Source of the DNA: JBAZZQ01 sp041658725
GTDB taxonomy: Bacteria; Planctomycetota; Phycisphaerae; JAAYCJ01
DNA length: 64,000 bases
Assembly: GCA_041658725.1 (NCBI GenBank)
Contig: JBAZZQ010000007.1
Location: forward strand, 22,850-86,849
Direction: 5' to 3'
Shown: one piece after another, positions 8,753 through 17,557 of the stretch
Numbering within the stretch: position 1 is the stretch's first letter
Layout of the letters: each line of letters opens with the position of its first letter
Made by a program: the position numbers and the translations under genes
The notes under the pieces: model-generated
Databases searched by the model: none
Told to the model about the DNA's origin: nothing
The model's input: the letters and a program-made list of their open reading frames with translations, nothing else

Positions 8753-9907
8753 TTATCTGGACAATTTTTCGTTTTCCGGATTTTCCAACACCGTTCGATC
8801 TTCCCAGACCGCACGGACCTGCTCCAGCAGGCTCAATACTCTATTTTCGCAGATTGCCCGGCGTAAATCCCGCATGAAATTCTGAAAAAACGAAATATTA
8901 TGAATGCTCATCAGGATCGGGCCAAGCATCTCACCGACCATAAACAAATGTCGAATATACGCTTTAGAGAAATTATTGCAACAATAACATTTACATTTTT
9001 CATCGATAGGTGAACGGTCGAATTTATATTTTTCATTTCTCAGGCGGATCGAACCAGCCGACGTAAAGGCGTAAGCGTTACGTCCGTTGCGGGTGGGCAG
9101 GACGCAATCGAACATATCGATCCCGGCGGCGACGCTTTCAATGATGTCCATAGGGTGGCCTATTCCCATAAGATATCGAGGTTTATCGAACGGGAGTTTG
9201 GGAACAAACTCGTCCACGATCATTTTTCGCTTGGCCGGTTCCTCACCGACCGATAATCCACCCATCGCGTAACCGGGAAAATCCATTTCCACCAGCCGGT
9301 CCAGACAAACCTGTCGAAGCTCCGGGTATAACGAGCCTTGAACTATTCCAAATAATGCCTGATCTTTGTCCTGGTGAGTTTCCTTACAAACCCCGGCCCA
9401 GCGGATCGTTCGATCCACCGTAATTTGGGCGTCCTTAAAATCGACAGGCCAGGGCGGGCATTCATCGAACGCCATGATAATGTCGGCCCCCAGTTTATTC
9501 TGGCACCGGATCACCTCGGCTGGGTCCAGGCGAATCAGTTGACCATCAACGTGCGAACTGAAGGTTACTCCTTCGTCATCGATTTTTCGCAAACTGGCCA
9601 GGGAGAAAATCTGAAAACCGCCGCTGTCCGTCAAAATCGGACCAGACCAGTTCATAAATTTATGGAGTCCGCCGCACCCAGCCACCACGTCCGTCCCAGG
9701 CCGGAGCATCAGATGATAGGTATTGGCCAAAATAATTTGTGAACCGGTCTGGGCAAGATGCTCCGGAGTGATTCCTTTCACCGCCGCCCGCGTTCCGACC
9801 GGCATAAACGCCGGGGTGTCGAATTGGCCATGCGGAGTCATCACTTTGCCCACTCGGGCATGAGTGGTTTGATCGTTGTGAGTTATTTCAAACGTTATGG
9901 GGTTCAC
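8753..9907 (-). CDS. tgt: Queuine tRNA-guanine transglycosylase
   Basis: 384 residues, full length. Exchanges guanine-34 for the queuosine precursor in tRNAs with GUN anticodons. The general acid/base Asp in DSGGFQ (D94), the nucleophile Asp in FDCVLPTRNGRNA (about 267) and the zinc site CKCYCC...H near 305-335 are present. Begins with GTG. First gene of the tgt-yajC-secDF-LysM operon. A queD homologue at 21887 may supply the same pathway. Confidence 0.96.
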   Translation of the reverse strand: MNPITFEITHNDQTTHARVGKVMTPHGQFDTPAFMPVGTRAAVKGITPEHLAQTGSQIILANTYHLMLRPGTDVVAGCGGLHKFMNWSGPILTDSGGFQIFSLASLRKIDDEGVTFSSHVDGQLIRLDPAEVIRCQNKLGADIIMAFDECPPWPVDFKDAQITVDRTIRWAGVCKETHQDKDQALFGIVQGSLYPELRQVCLDRLVEMDFPGYAMGGLSVGEEPAKRKMIVDEFVPKLPFDKPRYLMGIGHPMDIIESVAAGIDMFDCVLPTRNGRNAYAFTSAGSIRLRNEKYKFDRSPIDEKCKCYCCNNFSKAYIRHLFMVGEMLGPILMSIHNISFFQNFMRDLRRAICENRVLSLLEQVRAVWEDRTVLENPENEKLSR

Positions 9908-9917
9908 TTCTTTTCTT

Positions 9918-10018
9918 CACTTGGATGTTGGATGTTGAGTGTCGGATATTGGATATTTAATTTTTAATTTAATCTCCAACACTCAATACTCAAGTGGCGA
10001 CCCGTTGGCCGCCACTTG
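9918..10018. repeat. Repeat cluster: GGATGTTGGATGTTGAGTGT words plus CAAGTGGCG palindrome
   Basis: 9918-9990 is built of short words (TTGGATGTTGGATGTTGAG, then the complementary CCAACACTCAATACTCAAG), forming a weak inverted repeat. 9991-10018 is a 9-bp perfect stem CAAGTGGCG/CGCCACTTG with a 10-base loop, just past the end of the upstream minus-strand gene (stop at 10052), and may act as its terminator. Confidence 0.6.
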
Positions 10019-10051
10019 GTTAATCCCGTTTTCGTTCACTATCGCTATACC

Positions 10052-11938
10052 CTATTGCGGTGATGCCTCGATCGGAGTTTTTGAGGCTTTCATGGGTCTG
10101 GAGGTCGGAACCATATTTTTCAGTGCCGACAACTGGACAATCGTTTCAAACGGCACAACCGCGTCAACTTCCACGTCCGATCCCTTAATGGAACCGGTTA
10201 ATCCGATCAGAGGTGTTTTAATAACCGGTTTGGTAGTCGCTGTCATGGCTTGATCGCCGCCCAAGCCCATCACCACCGGCATGACCGCATTAATCATTTG
10301 GCCCAGGTCAACGTAGCCTTCCATGAATCTTTCCTTCGGAAGTAATTTCGCCGTCTGCATGACCGTGGGGTTGGCGCCTAGCGGTGCATCGCCGCCCTGG
10401 ACCACTTTTACAAAGCGTTCCATGTCGGCATGGTCGGACCCAAAATCAAAGACCACCTGCTTATCGTTCACGGCGGCAACTTTAAATTGTATCATACCGC
10501 TGGGATTACCCACAAACGCGGACAAAAATCCTTTGGCCTGTTTCATCTGGTCCATAGGCATACCGGGCATGTTGAAGAATTTATTGATATCAACCGAAAC
10601 TTGATCGATCTGCACCTCGCCGACTTTCGCCACTGCGGTTTCATATTTGTACTGCATCTTAATTTCCTGCCCGGCTGTAGTCGGCATTTTCATTTTGTTT
10701 TGAAGTTCCAGCGACTGGCGAAGGATGTCGAGATATTTTTTGGAATTTTTGGTGTCCAGAACCACATAAACTCCAATCATCGGTTCGCCGGGCTTGGCTT
10801 GCTTGAAATCAATTTTAATCGCGGATCCCGTGCCAATCTCCATAGACTGCTTCATAATTGCTTTATACTTTTCCGTATCGTTCGGATCGGTGAACGGAGG
10901 TGCAATCTGCATAATCGTTTCCTGGAACTTTGTCATTTTCGGCTGCCACTGATATCCCATCGCCAGACCAAACTCCCCACCAGGCAATCCCTTCAGGAGC
11001 GACTTATCGGTCTGCTTCTGGGCAGCCAGCAGGCCGGCCATTTCCAGACCGCTCTTGAAGCTCAGCACGGATGAGGCATGAATGACATCAGGGGTAAACT
11101 TCAAACCCAGATCGTATCCGTTTAATTCGTCGAGCAAACTGACCAGAACGTTGATCATCACCCCCGCCGCCTGCATCTGTGCCATCGTCTGCTGGTTAGG
11201 TCCCTGGCCTTCTTCCTGGCCCATTCCGCCCATCGCGCCCATTCCGCCCATTTGTATCATCGCTCCGATTCCTTGCAGTAGCGGTTTGACGAACTGGCTG
11301 AGCGACTGAATGTTTACGCGGATGTAGACTTCGGAATTACGCATCAGTTTCTCGGAATCGGTCCCGACAGCGGCGGTAAACGGCTGTTTGCTGTTGGCGA
11401 TGGCGAGGACAATCGCTTCGGTCGGCCCCATTACAACAAAGGGACCCTTTTTTATAAAATAGACCTGCCCGATTTCCTCGTTTTCCCCTTTCATCATTCC
11501 GGGGGTCTCGGTGGCCTTGGCGGCAAATCTGGTCACGAAACTGTCGTAATCCTTGATTGACAAGACAACCGCCACCGGCTGCTCACCGTATAGTTCTTTG
11601 CTCATAACCACGATCACCATCGGCTTGGAGGATTCCAACTGCCCGCTGACTCCGAGCATTTTGGAAATTCGCCTCTGCAAAGCGGGAGTGTCGGTACCCA
11701 GCTGCGACGCGTAGGTATCCAGCATTGTGCTGGTCTTGGCCAGGTCGTTGACCACGATCACCACCCAAGCCTCGGAGGGCACGGCGGAAAGAATGTTCGA
11801 TTTGCTGACAACCGGCAAGGTCGCAGGAGCGGACGTTGTGGATGTGGACTGGGCATCACAAATACCGATTCCGAAAAGAACAGCCAGCCCCGCCACGAAC
11901 CCCTTTAATTTCCGATTTACTATTTTGGAACACATCAT
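10052..11938 (-). CDS. Large secreted protein of unknown function, Met/Gly-rich middle
   Basis: 628 residues. Start at the first of two adjacent ATGs, preceded by AAAGGAGTGAAT. A signal peptide is visible (VNRKLKGFVAGLAVLFGIGI then CDAQS). The body has repeated alpha/beta-looking segments resembling secreted planctomycete proteins that carry DUF3352-type domains, but this is a resemblance only. A Met-Gly-rich stretch (MIQMGGMGAMGGMGQEEGQG) lies about residue 230-250 and several MP/GMP motifs follow. No catalytic motif seen. Stands alone between the tgt operon and the CBM48 gene, so context gives no function. Confidence 0.6.
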   Translation of the reverse strand: MMCSKIVNRKLKGFVAGLAVLFGIGICDAQSTSTTSAPATLPVVSKSNILSAVPSEAWVVIVVNDLAKTSTMLDTYASQLGTDTPALQRRISKMLGVSGQLESSKPMVIVVMSKELYGEQPVAVVLSIKDYDSFVTRFAAKATETPGMMKGENEEIGQVYFIKKGPFVVMGPTEAIVLAIANSKQPFTAAVGTDSEKLMRNSEVYIRVNIQSLSQFVKPLLQGIGAMIQMGGMGAMGGMGQEEGQGPNQQTMAQMQAAGVMINVLVSLLDELNGYDLGLKFTPDVIHASSVLSFKSGLEMAGLLAAQKQTDKSLLKGLPGGEFGLAMGYQWQPKMTKFQETIMQIAPPFTDPNDTEKYKAIMKQSMEIGTGSAIKIDFKQAKPGEPMIGVYVVLDTKNSKKYLDILRQSLELQNKMKMPTTAGQEIKMQYKYETAVAKVGEVQIDQVSVDINKFFNMPGMPMDQMKQAKGFLSAFVGNPSGMIQFKVAAVNDKQVVFDFGSDHADMERFVKVVQGGDAPLGANPTVMQTAKLLPKERFMEGYVDLGQMINAVMPVVMGLGGDQAMTATTKPVIKTPLIGLTGSIKGSDVEVDAVVPFETIVQLSALKNMVPTSRPMKASKTPIEASPQ

Positions 11939-12153
11939 ATTCACTCCTTTCAAAAAAAAGAGAAATCCAATCCAGGGAAAGTCCGTTGACTATATCCGCC
12001 CAGACTTTCCGGGTCAAGAAAAAGTTACCGTTAATCGTAAGTGGCAAGATTTTCATCAAATAAAAAGTTGCGTACCTGCGGTTTTGGTGGTAATATCTCA
12101 CACAATGGGTGGTCCGAAATAGTTAAGGAAGCAACACAACCGGAGGTATCGTT

Positions 12154-12435
12154 ATGGTAGTAAAAGCAGGTGAACGCGTAACATTTATTTTTTCGCCTTC
12201 AGCACCAATCAAAAAAGTGTGTCTGGTCGGAGATTTTAACAAATGGAAGATAGGTACCGACGTAATGCAGCCAATGCCGGATGGCTCGTTCCGAAAAACG
12301 AAAAAGTTGGCATCCGGAAAGTATGAATATAAATTTTATGCCGACGGTATTTACTGGAATGATCCAGAGGCGGAAAATCAGGCTGTCAATACCTACGGCA
12401 CGTTGAATTCAGTCATTATCGTAAACGGCAAGTAA
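12154..12435 (+). CDS. Stand-alone CBM48 / glycogen-binding domain protein
   Basis: 93 residues that consist almost wholly of one early-set carbohydrate-binding domain of the CBM48/AMPK-beta type: VTFIFSPSAPIKKVCLVGDFNKW, MQPMPDGSFRKTKKLASGKYEYKFYADGIYWNDPEA, and the terminal NSVIIV strand. These domains bind glycogen or starch and normally form part of branching enzymes or AMPK. No enzyme is attached and there is no signal peptide, so it is presumably cytoplasmic. GGAGGT lies 8 bases before the ATG. Followed by a repeat-derived hairpin. Confidence 0.85.
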   Translation: MVVKAGERVTFIFSPSAPIKKVCLVGDFNKWKIGTDVMQPMPDGSFRKTKKLASGKYEYKFYADGIYWNDPEAENQAVNTYGTLNSVIIVNGK

Positions 12436-12459
12436 TTCTACGGCCATGCCATATAACGG

Positions 12460-12530
12460 CTAAATCCTAAATCGTAATGTATATTGGTCATTAAAAAAAG
12501 GATTTAGGATTTAGTCATTTTTTATTTTTA
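12460..12530 (+). terminator. Family F inverted repeat acting as probable terminator of the CBM48 gene
   Basis: Arms CTAAATCCTAAATC (12460-12473) and GATTTAGGATTTAG (12501-12514), followed by a T-rich run (12518-12530). The arm sequence GGATTTAGTCAT is a dispersed repeat also found near 18130, 30186 and 55977, so a mobile repeat doubles as a terminator. Confidence 0.6.
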
Positions 12531-12623
12531 ATACTTTTTTGCGTCAAACAAATACCGCCATAACACCTTTCATACAAATAGGTTATACCAGTCATCTCCA
12601 GACATTTACCAAACAATAAAGGC

Positions 12624-12652
12624 TTGATTTTTTAGTGTAAAACGACGATAAT
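12624..12652 (+). promoter_or_regulatory. Probable promoter of the sigma-factor gene
   Basis: TTGATT (12624-12629), 17-base spacer, GATAAT (12647-12652). Transcription would begin near 12659, which excludes the ATG at 12655 and supports translation from 12667 or 12673. Confidence 0.4.
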
Positions 12653-12672
12653 CTATGCAGGAGCGCATGGTT

Positions 12673-14334
12673 ATGTCAAAAGTTGTGCTGGAAGAATCAA
12701 AGTTTTCCGTTTTAGGTCCTTTGATCGTTCAGTTACGATTCGAATCGCCTGACACACTCCTGGAACAAACCTATCGAGCCGAACACCTGCTTACACTTAT
12801 CGATCCTTCCAAACAGTATCCTTACGATTTTATCTGTTACAAACTTACGGATTATAAACCTCGGGAAAAAGCGAAACCCGAACTTATCGTTGGAAGGGAC
12901 TTGATCGCCGATCTTGCCACGTTTATTGGCCAGGTTACCCGGCAGATTCCGGCAAAAGCGGGTTCACTTGCCGAAGCAGCTATTTCGGTCCGGCAGTTGG
13001 CTCAAGAAACCGACATTTCCATAAAAACTCTTAAGCGTTGGCAAAAACTGGGTTTAGCCCAGCGCACCGTTATCGGACTGGACGGCCTTTGCCAGATGTG
13101 CATTTTACGGAGCACTTGGCAGTGGTTTATCGGCAAACATGAGCGACTGGTAACCCGGGCCGCCGCGTTTAGTCGGCTAACCATTAATCAGCGACAATGG
13201 GTGATCATCCAAGCCAGAAAGCTGTACCAGACCGAGGGGCTTTCGCGAAACCAGATCGAATTGCGGTTGGCCCAGAAAACCAGACGGGCTCGTGAAACGA
13301 TTCGGTACATTCTTACCGGTTACGACGCGGTAGCTCTACCACACGATCGAATTTTCCCCGCCAAAGCCAAATTAAACCCGGAAACCTGCCGGCAAATTTT
13401 CGAGATGTTTGTAAAGGGAATCGCTATCGACAAACTGGCGAAAATTTTCTCAAGAAGCGAATCGACAATTTATCGTGTCATCAATCAGTCTCGGCAAACC
13501 GTCTGGCATGATGCCGTGATTGAATATATGTATAGCCCGGAGTTCGATTTACCCTCCGCCGAACAGACGATCATGCCCGGTGCGCAGGTCCGTATTGAGA
13601 TCAAACCCGAAAGCCAGCATCTGCAGACTCTCGACGCGAGTCAGGAACGCGCGCTATTCCGGGCTTACAACTATTTAAAATGGAAACAGGATCAACTTCG
13701 AAAACCGCTGGTCGATAATCCTAAATCTTCCCTTCCTGCTGCCGTCCTTGACAAACTGGAAGGCCTTCAGAATGAAGTGGACCAGGTTAAAGACAAGTTG
13801 ATACTGACCAATCAAGCTCTGGTCATCAGCATCGCCAAACGCCATCTTAACAGCAGTCTGACCCTCGATGAACTATTTAGCGAGGGACTCGTTCCTCTTA
13901 TGAAGGCGGTCGAGAAATTCGATTATACCCGCGGGTTTAAGTTCAGCACTTACGCATCATGGGCCATTATGAAGCATTTTGCCCGTATTGTGCCTCTGGC
14001 GAATCAGCAGCAACATGAGCTTCTTGGCGATGACGAGCTTGATGCCATTTTGCCAGGTATGACCGATGTGGACGAAAACGAGGCCTACCAGCGCAGCCAG
14101 GCGGTCCAGACCGCACTTGGGCATCTCAACGACCGGGAACGCGGTATTTTGGAAAATCGTTTCGGATTGAACCGGATTGAGGAGCCGCTGAGTCTTTCTC
14201 AACTAGGCAAACGGCTTGGGGTAACCAAAGAACGTGTCCGGCAAATTGAATCAAAAGCGATGGATAAACTCCATGATATCCTTAAAGGAAAGCTTTCTTC
14301 CGGTGAAGCAAATTCTTCGCTGCGATCAGAATGA
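12673..14334 (+). CDS. Sigma-70 family factor with N-terminal MerR-like and HTH extension
   Basis: 553 residues from the ATG at 12673, which has AGGAG 9 bases upstream (ATGs at 12655 and 12667 are alternatives). Sigma region 2 spans about 374-440 (LILTNQALVISIAKRHLNSS, DELFSEGLVPLMKAVEKFDY, FKFSTYASWAIMKHFARIV) and region 4 about 480-545 (LNDRERGILENRFGL, LGVTKERVRQIESKAMDKL). No clear region 1.2 or region 3 is seen between them. The first 300 residues are not sigma-like: a MerR-type helix-turn-helix at about 104-130 (ISVRQLAQETDISIKTLKRW) and a second HTH near 240-275 (AIDKLAKIFSRSESTIYRVI). The last residues NSSLRSE and the stop come from a dispersed repeat. Probably an alternative or lineage-specific sigma factor. 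Confidence 0.85.
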   Translation: MSKVVLEESKFSVLGPLIVQLRFESPDTLLEQTYRAEHLLTLIDPSKQYPYDFICYKLTDYKPREKAKPELIVGRDLIADLATFIGQVTRQIPAKAGSLAEAAISVRQLAQETDISIKTLKRWQKLGLAQRTVIGLDGLCQMCILRSTWQWFIGKHERLVTRAAAFSRLTINQRQWVIIQARKLYQTEGLSRNQIELRLAQKTRRARETIRYILTGYDAVALPHDRIFPAKAKLNPETCRQIFEMFVKGIAIDKLAKIFSRSESTIYRVINQSRQTVWHDAVIEYMYSPEFDLPSAEQTIMPGAQVRIEIKPESQHLQTLDASQERALFRAYNYLKWKQDQLRKPLVDNPKSSLPAAVLDKLEGLQNEVDQVKDKLILTNQALVISIAKRHLNSSLTLDELFSEGLVPLMKAVEKFDYTRGFKFSTYASWAIMKHFARIVPLANQQQHELLGDDELDAILPGMTDVDENEAYQRSQAVQTALGHLNDRERGILENRFGLNRIEEPLSLSQLGKRLGVTKERVRQIESKAMDKLHDILKGKLSSGEANSSLRSE

Positions 14335-14350
14335 CAGGGAAAGAAAAAAT

Positions 14351-15124
14351 CTAAGGTACAATTCGGGCTTCGGGGATAATCTTTCTTATCTTCACTAAAC
14401 CTTTGCCGGCTTGGTAATAATCGTTGTACCGTCCGACATAGACACCTTTTAAGGATCGGCCTTCCGCTGTTGTTATGGGATAGACTTTTGCCGTTACTCC
14501 CGCTCTTTTTAATTGGTAGACCCTCGCAAAGGCAGATTGCGCGGTTGAGAACGCCCCCACCTGGATCGCATAATAGCCGTAATTCATATTGCGCCGGGCA
14601 CCTTTTGCCGTTTCAGATTCCGGAAATTCCAGCAGGATGCGGGCATAATATTTTTTTCCTTCATCCCATCGTCCTGATCGCTGGGCTGACGATGCCAGCC
14701 GGAACAATATCCAATCGCTTGGGCTTAAATGAGGCAGATTTTCCTCCGCCGCCTTGTAGTGTTGATAAGCAATGTCCCAATCACCCAGTTCGTAAGCAAT
14801 TGATCCCAGGCAAACATGGGCATTGGCCCTCAAATCCTCACGGTCGGCGATTCTTAATGCCCGTTGAAAATCCTGTCCCGCCGTGCTGTGCTTGAGTAGT
14901 TTTAACCTGGCAAGCCCGCGAATATAATAGGCCTCGGCAGCGGCTGGATTTTTCGGGTCCATCGATATCGAACCGGACAAAATTCGCTCGGCGCCGATAA
15001 AATTACCCCGCGAATATTGCTTTTGACCCTCACGAATCCCATCCGCCATCTTTAGATCGACATTGGAACAACCGGATAATATTCCTAAAATCGTCGCAAC
15101 TATCGCCAGCTTATAAATGTGCAT
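14351..15124 (-). CDS. TPR lipoprotein with C-terminal SPOR domain
   Basis: 257 residues from the ATG at 15124. Lipoprotein signal MHIYKLAIVATILGILSGC; then TPR-like helical repeats about 25-170 (QYSRGNFIGAERILSGSISM, AYYIRGLARLKLL, AYELGDWDIAYQHYKAAEEN); then a SPOR domain about 185-257 (YYAIQVGAFSTAQSAFARVY...GVYVGRYNDYYQAGKGL). SPOR domains bind denuded glycan strands at the septum, which suggests a cell-wall or division role in the periplasm. A further start at 15154 would only prepend residues before the signal. The LOG gene lies immediately upstream. No Shine-Dalgarno was found for either start. Confidence 0.82.
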   Translation of the reverse strand: MHIYKLAIVATILGILSGCSNVDLKMADGIREGQKQYSRGNFIGAERILSGSISMDPKNPAAAEAYYIRGLARLKLLKHSTAGQDFQRALRIADREDLRANAHVCLGSIAYELGDWDIAYQHYKAAEENLPHLSPSDWILFRLASSAQRSGRWDEGKKYYARILLEFPESETAKGARRNMNYGYYAIQVGAFSTAQSAFARVYQLKRAGVTAKVYPITTAEGRSLKGVYVGRYNDYYQAGKGLVKIRKIIPEARIVP

Positions 15125-15175
15125 GTCATTACAATAAAACTTGAACAAATCCATGTCAATACAATAAGAGAACAC

Positions 15176-15952
15176 TCACCTGCGTTTTTTCGCGGAGCGA
15201 AGCCGGGGCGGCGTTAGGGCATTTCCATTAAATTCTCCACGCGTGCGACCAAGCCGCGGCATATGTTTGTATTGTTTCCCCGCATTCTTTTGAATAAAAT
15301 CCGCCGCCGCCCGGATATCGTCCGTAATTTCAAACAATAATAAATCTTCGCCATCCACCGTGTTATATTGTTTCAAAAGCTTTTCTTCAATCCAGTCACG
15401 CACACCGGACCAGTATTCGCTGCCGATGCAAACCACCGGGAATCTTGGGGACTTTCGCGTCTGAATCAGCGTCAAGGCTTCAAAAAATTCATCCAGCGTC
15501 CCAAACCCGCCCGGAAAGCAGACCAGCGCTCCCGCATACTTGACGAACATCATCTTCCGAGCAAAAAAGTAATGAAAATCCAATGAAACATTCTGATAAG
15601 GATTCGGCTTCTGCTCATCGGGAAGATGAATATTCAAACCTACGCTGATCCCATTGGCTTGAATTGCCCCGCGATTCGCCGCCTCCATGATCCCCGGACC
15701 GCCTCCGGTAATGATCGTAAATTTCCGTTTGACCAGCTCGCCCGCCAATTTCTGCGCCTTTTGGTAGTACGGATCCTCCGGCTTTGTCCGGGCCGAGCCA
15801 AAGATGCTCACCGCCCTGCCGACCTTGCTCATCGTCTCGAAACCTTCCACAAATTCCGCCATGATACGGAACACACGCCACAAGTCTTCGTAAGAAGAAC
15901 CTTGTTCCTGCCGTATCTTATCGATCCCTGTCATTTTGCCGTTTGCGTTCAT
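15176..15952 (-). CDS. LOG family protein (nucleoside monophosphate phosphoribohydrolase type)
   Basis: 258 residues. Contains the Rossmann-like LOG fold signatures SIFGSARTKPEDPYYQKA, GGGPGIMEAANRGA and the catalytic PGGFGTLDEFFEALTLIQT. In plants and several bacteria this family releases the base from cytokinin or AMP-like nucleotides; the physiological substrate in most bacteria is unknown. AGGA lies 7 bases before the ATG. The C-terminus is basic (LRSAKKRR). Followed closely by the TPR/SPOR lipoprotein. Confidence 0.9.
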   Translation of the reverse strand: MNANGKMTGIDKIRQEQGSSYEDLWRVFRIMAEFVEGFETMSKVGRAVSIFGSARTKPEDPYYQKAQKLAGELVKRKFTIITGGGPGIMEAANRGAIQANGISVGLNIHLPDEQKPNPYQNVSLDFHYFFARKMMFVKYAGALVCFPGGFGTLDEFFEALTLIQTRKSPRFPVVCIGSEYWSGVRDWIEEKLLKQYNTVDGEDLLLFEITDDIRAAADFIQKNAGKQYKHMPRLGRTRGEFNGNALTPPRLRSAKKRR

Positions 15953-15972
15953 AAGTCCATCCTAGTTATAGC

Positions 15973-16138
15973 AGTAACCGTTCAGGCCTCGGTCCTATTC
16001 CGTCATTATTCTCTCTGGTTCGTCATCGTCCGGCTTGACCGGACGATCCAGTTCTCTTTTTTCGTGCCCGAAAGGGCACACCCTGGATCATCCGGTCAAG
16101 CCGGATGATGACAATGAGGGTGGACTGAACAGTTACAA
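15973..16138. repeat. Composite nested palindrome: GTAACCGTTCAG frame with family B core
   Basis: Outer arms AGTAACCGTTCAG (15973-15985) and CTGAACAGTTAC (about 16125-16137). Inside, family B: TCATCGTCCGGCTTGACCGG...GACGATCCAG and its partner CTGGATCATCCGGTCAAGCC...GATGATGAC, around a central GTGCCC-GAAA-GGGCAC hairpin. A second copy with the same outer frame and same core is at 59659-59821. Confidence 0.88.
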
Positions 16139-16181
16139 TATAATCTTATCGGCCAAAATAGTCTATCCGTTTGAAAAAGGA

Positions 16182-16210
16182 TTGCATTATTTTCTTATCA
16201 TCTTTATGAT
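16182..16210 (+). promoter_or_regulatory. Probable glyA promoter
   Basis: TTGCAT (16182-16187), 17-base spacer, TATGAT (16205-16210), about 50 bases before the glyA start, which itself has GGAGGAAAG. Confidence 0.45.
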
Positions 16211-16261
16211 TACACCCTCACTGTTTTTTTTATCAGTGCCAATTTAATTACGGAGGAAAGA

Positions 16262-17557
16262 ATGGTTTCACGTGAAATAAAAGTTACCGCCACCGCCAAT
16301 CCTACGGAAAGTTTCATCAATGACCCCGCCATCCAGGATATCTTCGCCCGCGAACTGGACCGGCAGATTTATTGCATCAATCTGATCGCGTCAGAAAATT
16401 ATGCCTCGCGGGCCGTCCTGGAGGCCACAGGTTCCATCTTTACCAACAAATACGCCGAAGGCTATCCAGGAAAACGTTATTACGGTGGATGCCGTCAAAT
16501 GGACGAGATCGAACAATTGGCCATCGACCGAACAAAAACCCTCTTCGGCGCAGGTTTCGCCAACGTGCAAGCCCATTCCGGCAGCCAGGCCAATACCTCG
16601 GTCTATCTCGCTGTCCTGAACGCCGGGGATACAATCCTCTCGCTGGACCTGGCACACGGCGGGCATCTTACACACGGATTAAAAGTAAACATCTCAGGCA
16701 AGTTATACCATATCGTTCATTACGGTGTGGATCAACAAACGCAGCGGCTGGACTATAAGCACATTGAACAACTCGCCAAAGAGTGCAAACCCAAGCTCAT
16801 TATCACCGGCGCCTCTGCCTATCCTCGCACAATCGATTTTAACGCCTTTGCCGAAATCGCTAAATCCGTCGGCGCCCATTTAATGTGCGATATTGCCCAC
16901 ATCGCCGGTCTGATCGTCGCCGATTTGCACCCAAATCCCATGCCCGTAAGCACTTTTGTCACGTCAACCACACACAAAACCCTCCGCGGACCCCGTGGCG
17001 GTCTGGTCATGACCAATGCTCCTGACTTGGCCAAGGCCGTCGACGTCGCCATCTTCCCAGGAACACAGGGTGGACCACTAATGAACACCATCGCCGCAAA
17101 GGCCGTCGCCTTCGGTGAAGCATTAACTCCCGAATTCAAAATCTACCAGAAACGAATCGTCGATAATGCCGCCGTTCTCGCCGACTCTCTGACCAATCTC
17201 GGATATCGTCTGGTCACCGGCGGAACCGATAATCACCTTATGCTGGTTGATCTGCGTGCTAATTTCCCCGATTTAACCGGAATCGAGGCCCAGGTCCGCC
17301 TGGAGGCTGCCAATATCATCGTCAATAAAAACATGATCCCCTTCGATCAGCGAAAACCCACACAGACCTCCGGTATTCGCATCGGAACCCCTGCCGTCTC
17401 CACCCGCGGCATGAACGGCGATCATATCCGGCAAATCGCAAAATGGATCGACCAGGTTCTTAAAATGGACGACTTATCCGCTATTGAAAAAAACATAAAA
17501 CCAGCGATAAGAGAATTTTGCGGGAGTTTTCCAATTTATCCGGACATGGTTAAATGA
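16262..17557 (+). CDS. glyA: Serine hydroxymethyltransferase
   Basis: 431 residues, full length. PLP enzyme converting serine and tetrahydrofolate to glycine and methylene-tetrahydrofolate. The PLP lysine motif TSTTHKTLRGPRGG (Lys about 240), NLIASENYAS, KYAEGYPGKRYYGG and the SGIRIGTPAVSTRGM tail are present. GGAGGAAAG sits 2-3 bases from the ATG. Stop overlaps the next start (ATGA), so the following lipoprotein is translationally coupled. Confidence 0.97.
   Translation: MVSREIKVTATANPTESFINDPAIQDIFARELDRQIYCINLIASENYASRAVLEATGSIFTNKYAEGYPGKRYYGGCRQMDEIEQLAIDRTKTLFGAGFANVQAHSGSQANTSVYLAVLNAGDTILSLDLAHGGHLTHGLKVNISGKLYHIVHYGVDQQTQRLDYKHIEQLAKECKPKLIITGASAYPRTIDFNAFAEIAKSVGAHLMCDIAHIAGLIVADLHPNPMPVSTFVTSTTHKTLRGPRGGLVMTNAPDLAKAVDVAIFPGTQGGPLMNTIAAKAVAFGEALTPEFKIYQKRIVDNAAVLADSLTNLGYRLVTGGTDNHLMLVDLRANFPDLTGIEAQVRLEAANIIVNKNMIPFDQRKPTQTSGIRIGTPAVSTRGMNGDHIRQIAKWIDQVLKMDDLSAIEKNIKPAIREFCGSFPIYPDMVK

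Noticed and set aside
10430..11074. 214-codon plus-strand frame opposite the secreted protein gene
   Set aside because: Shadow frame without ribosome-binding site or recognisable domain.
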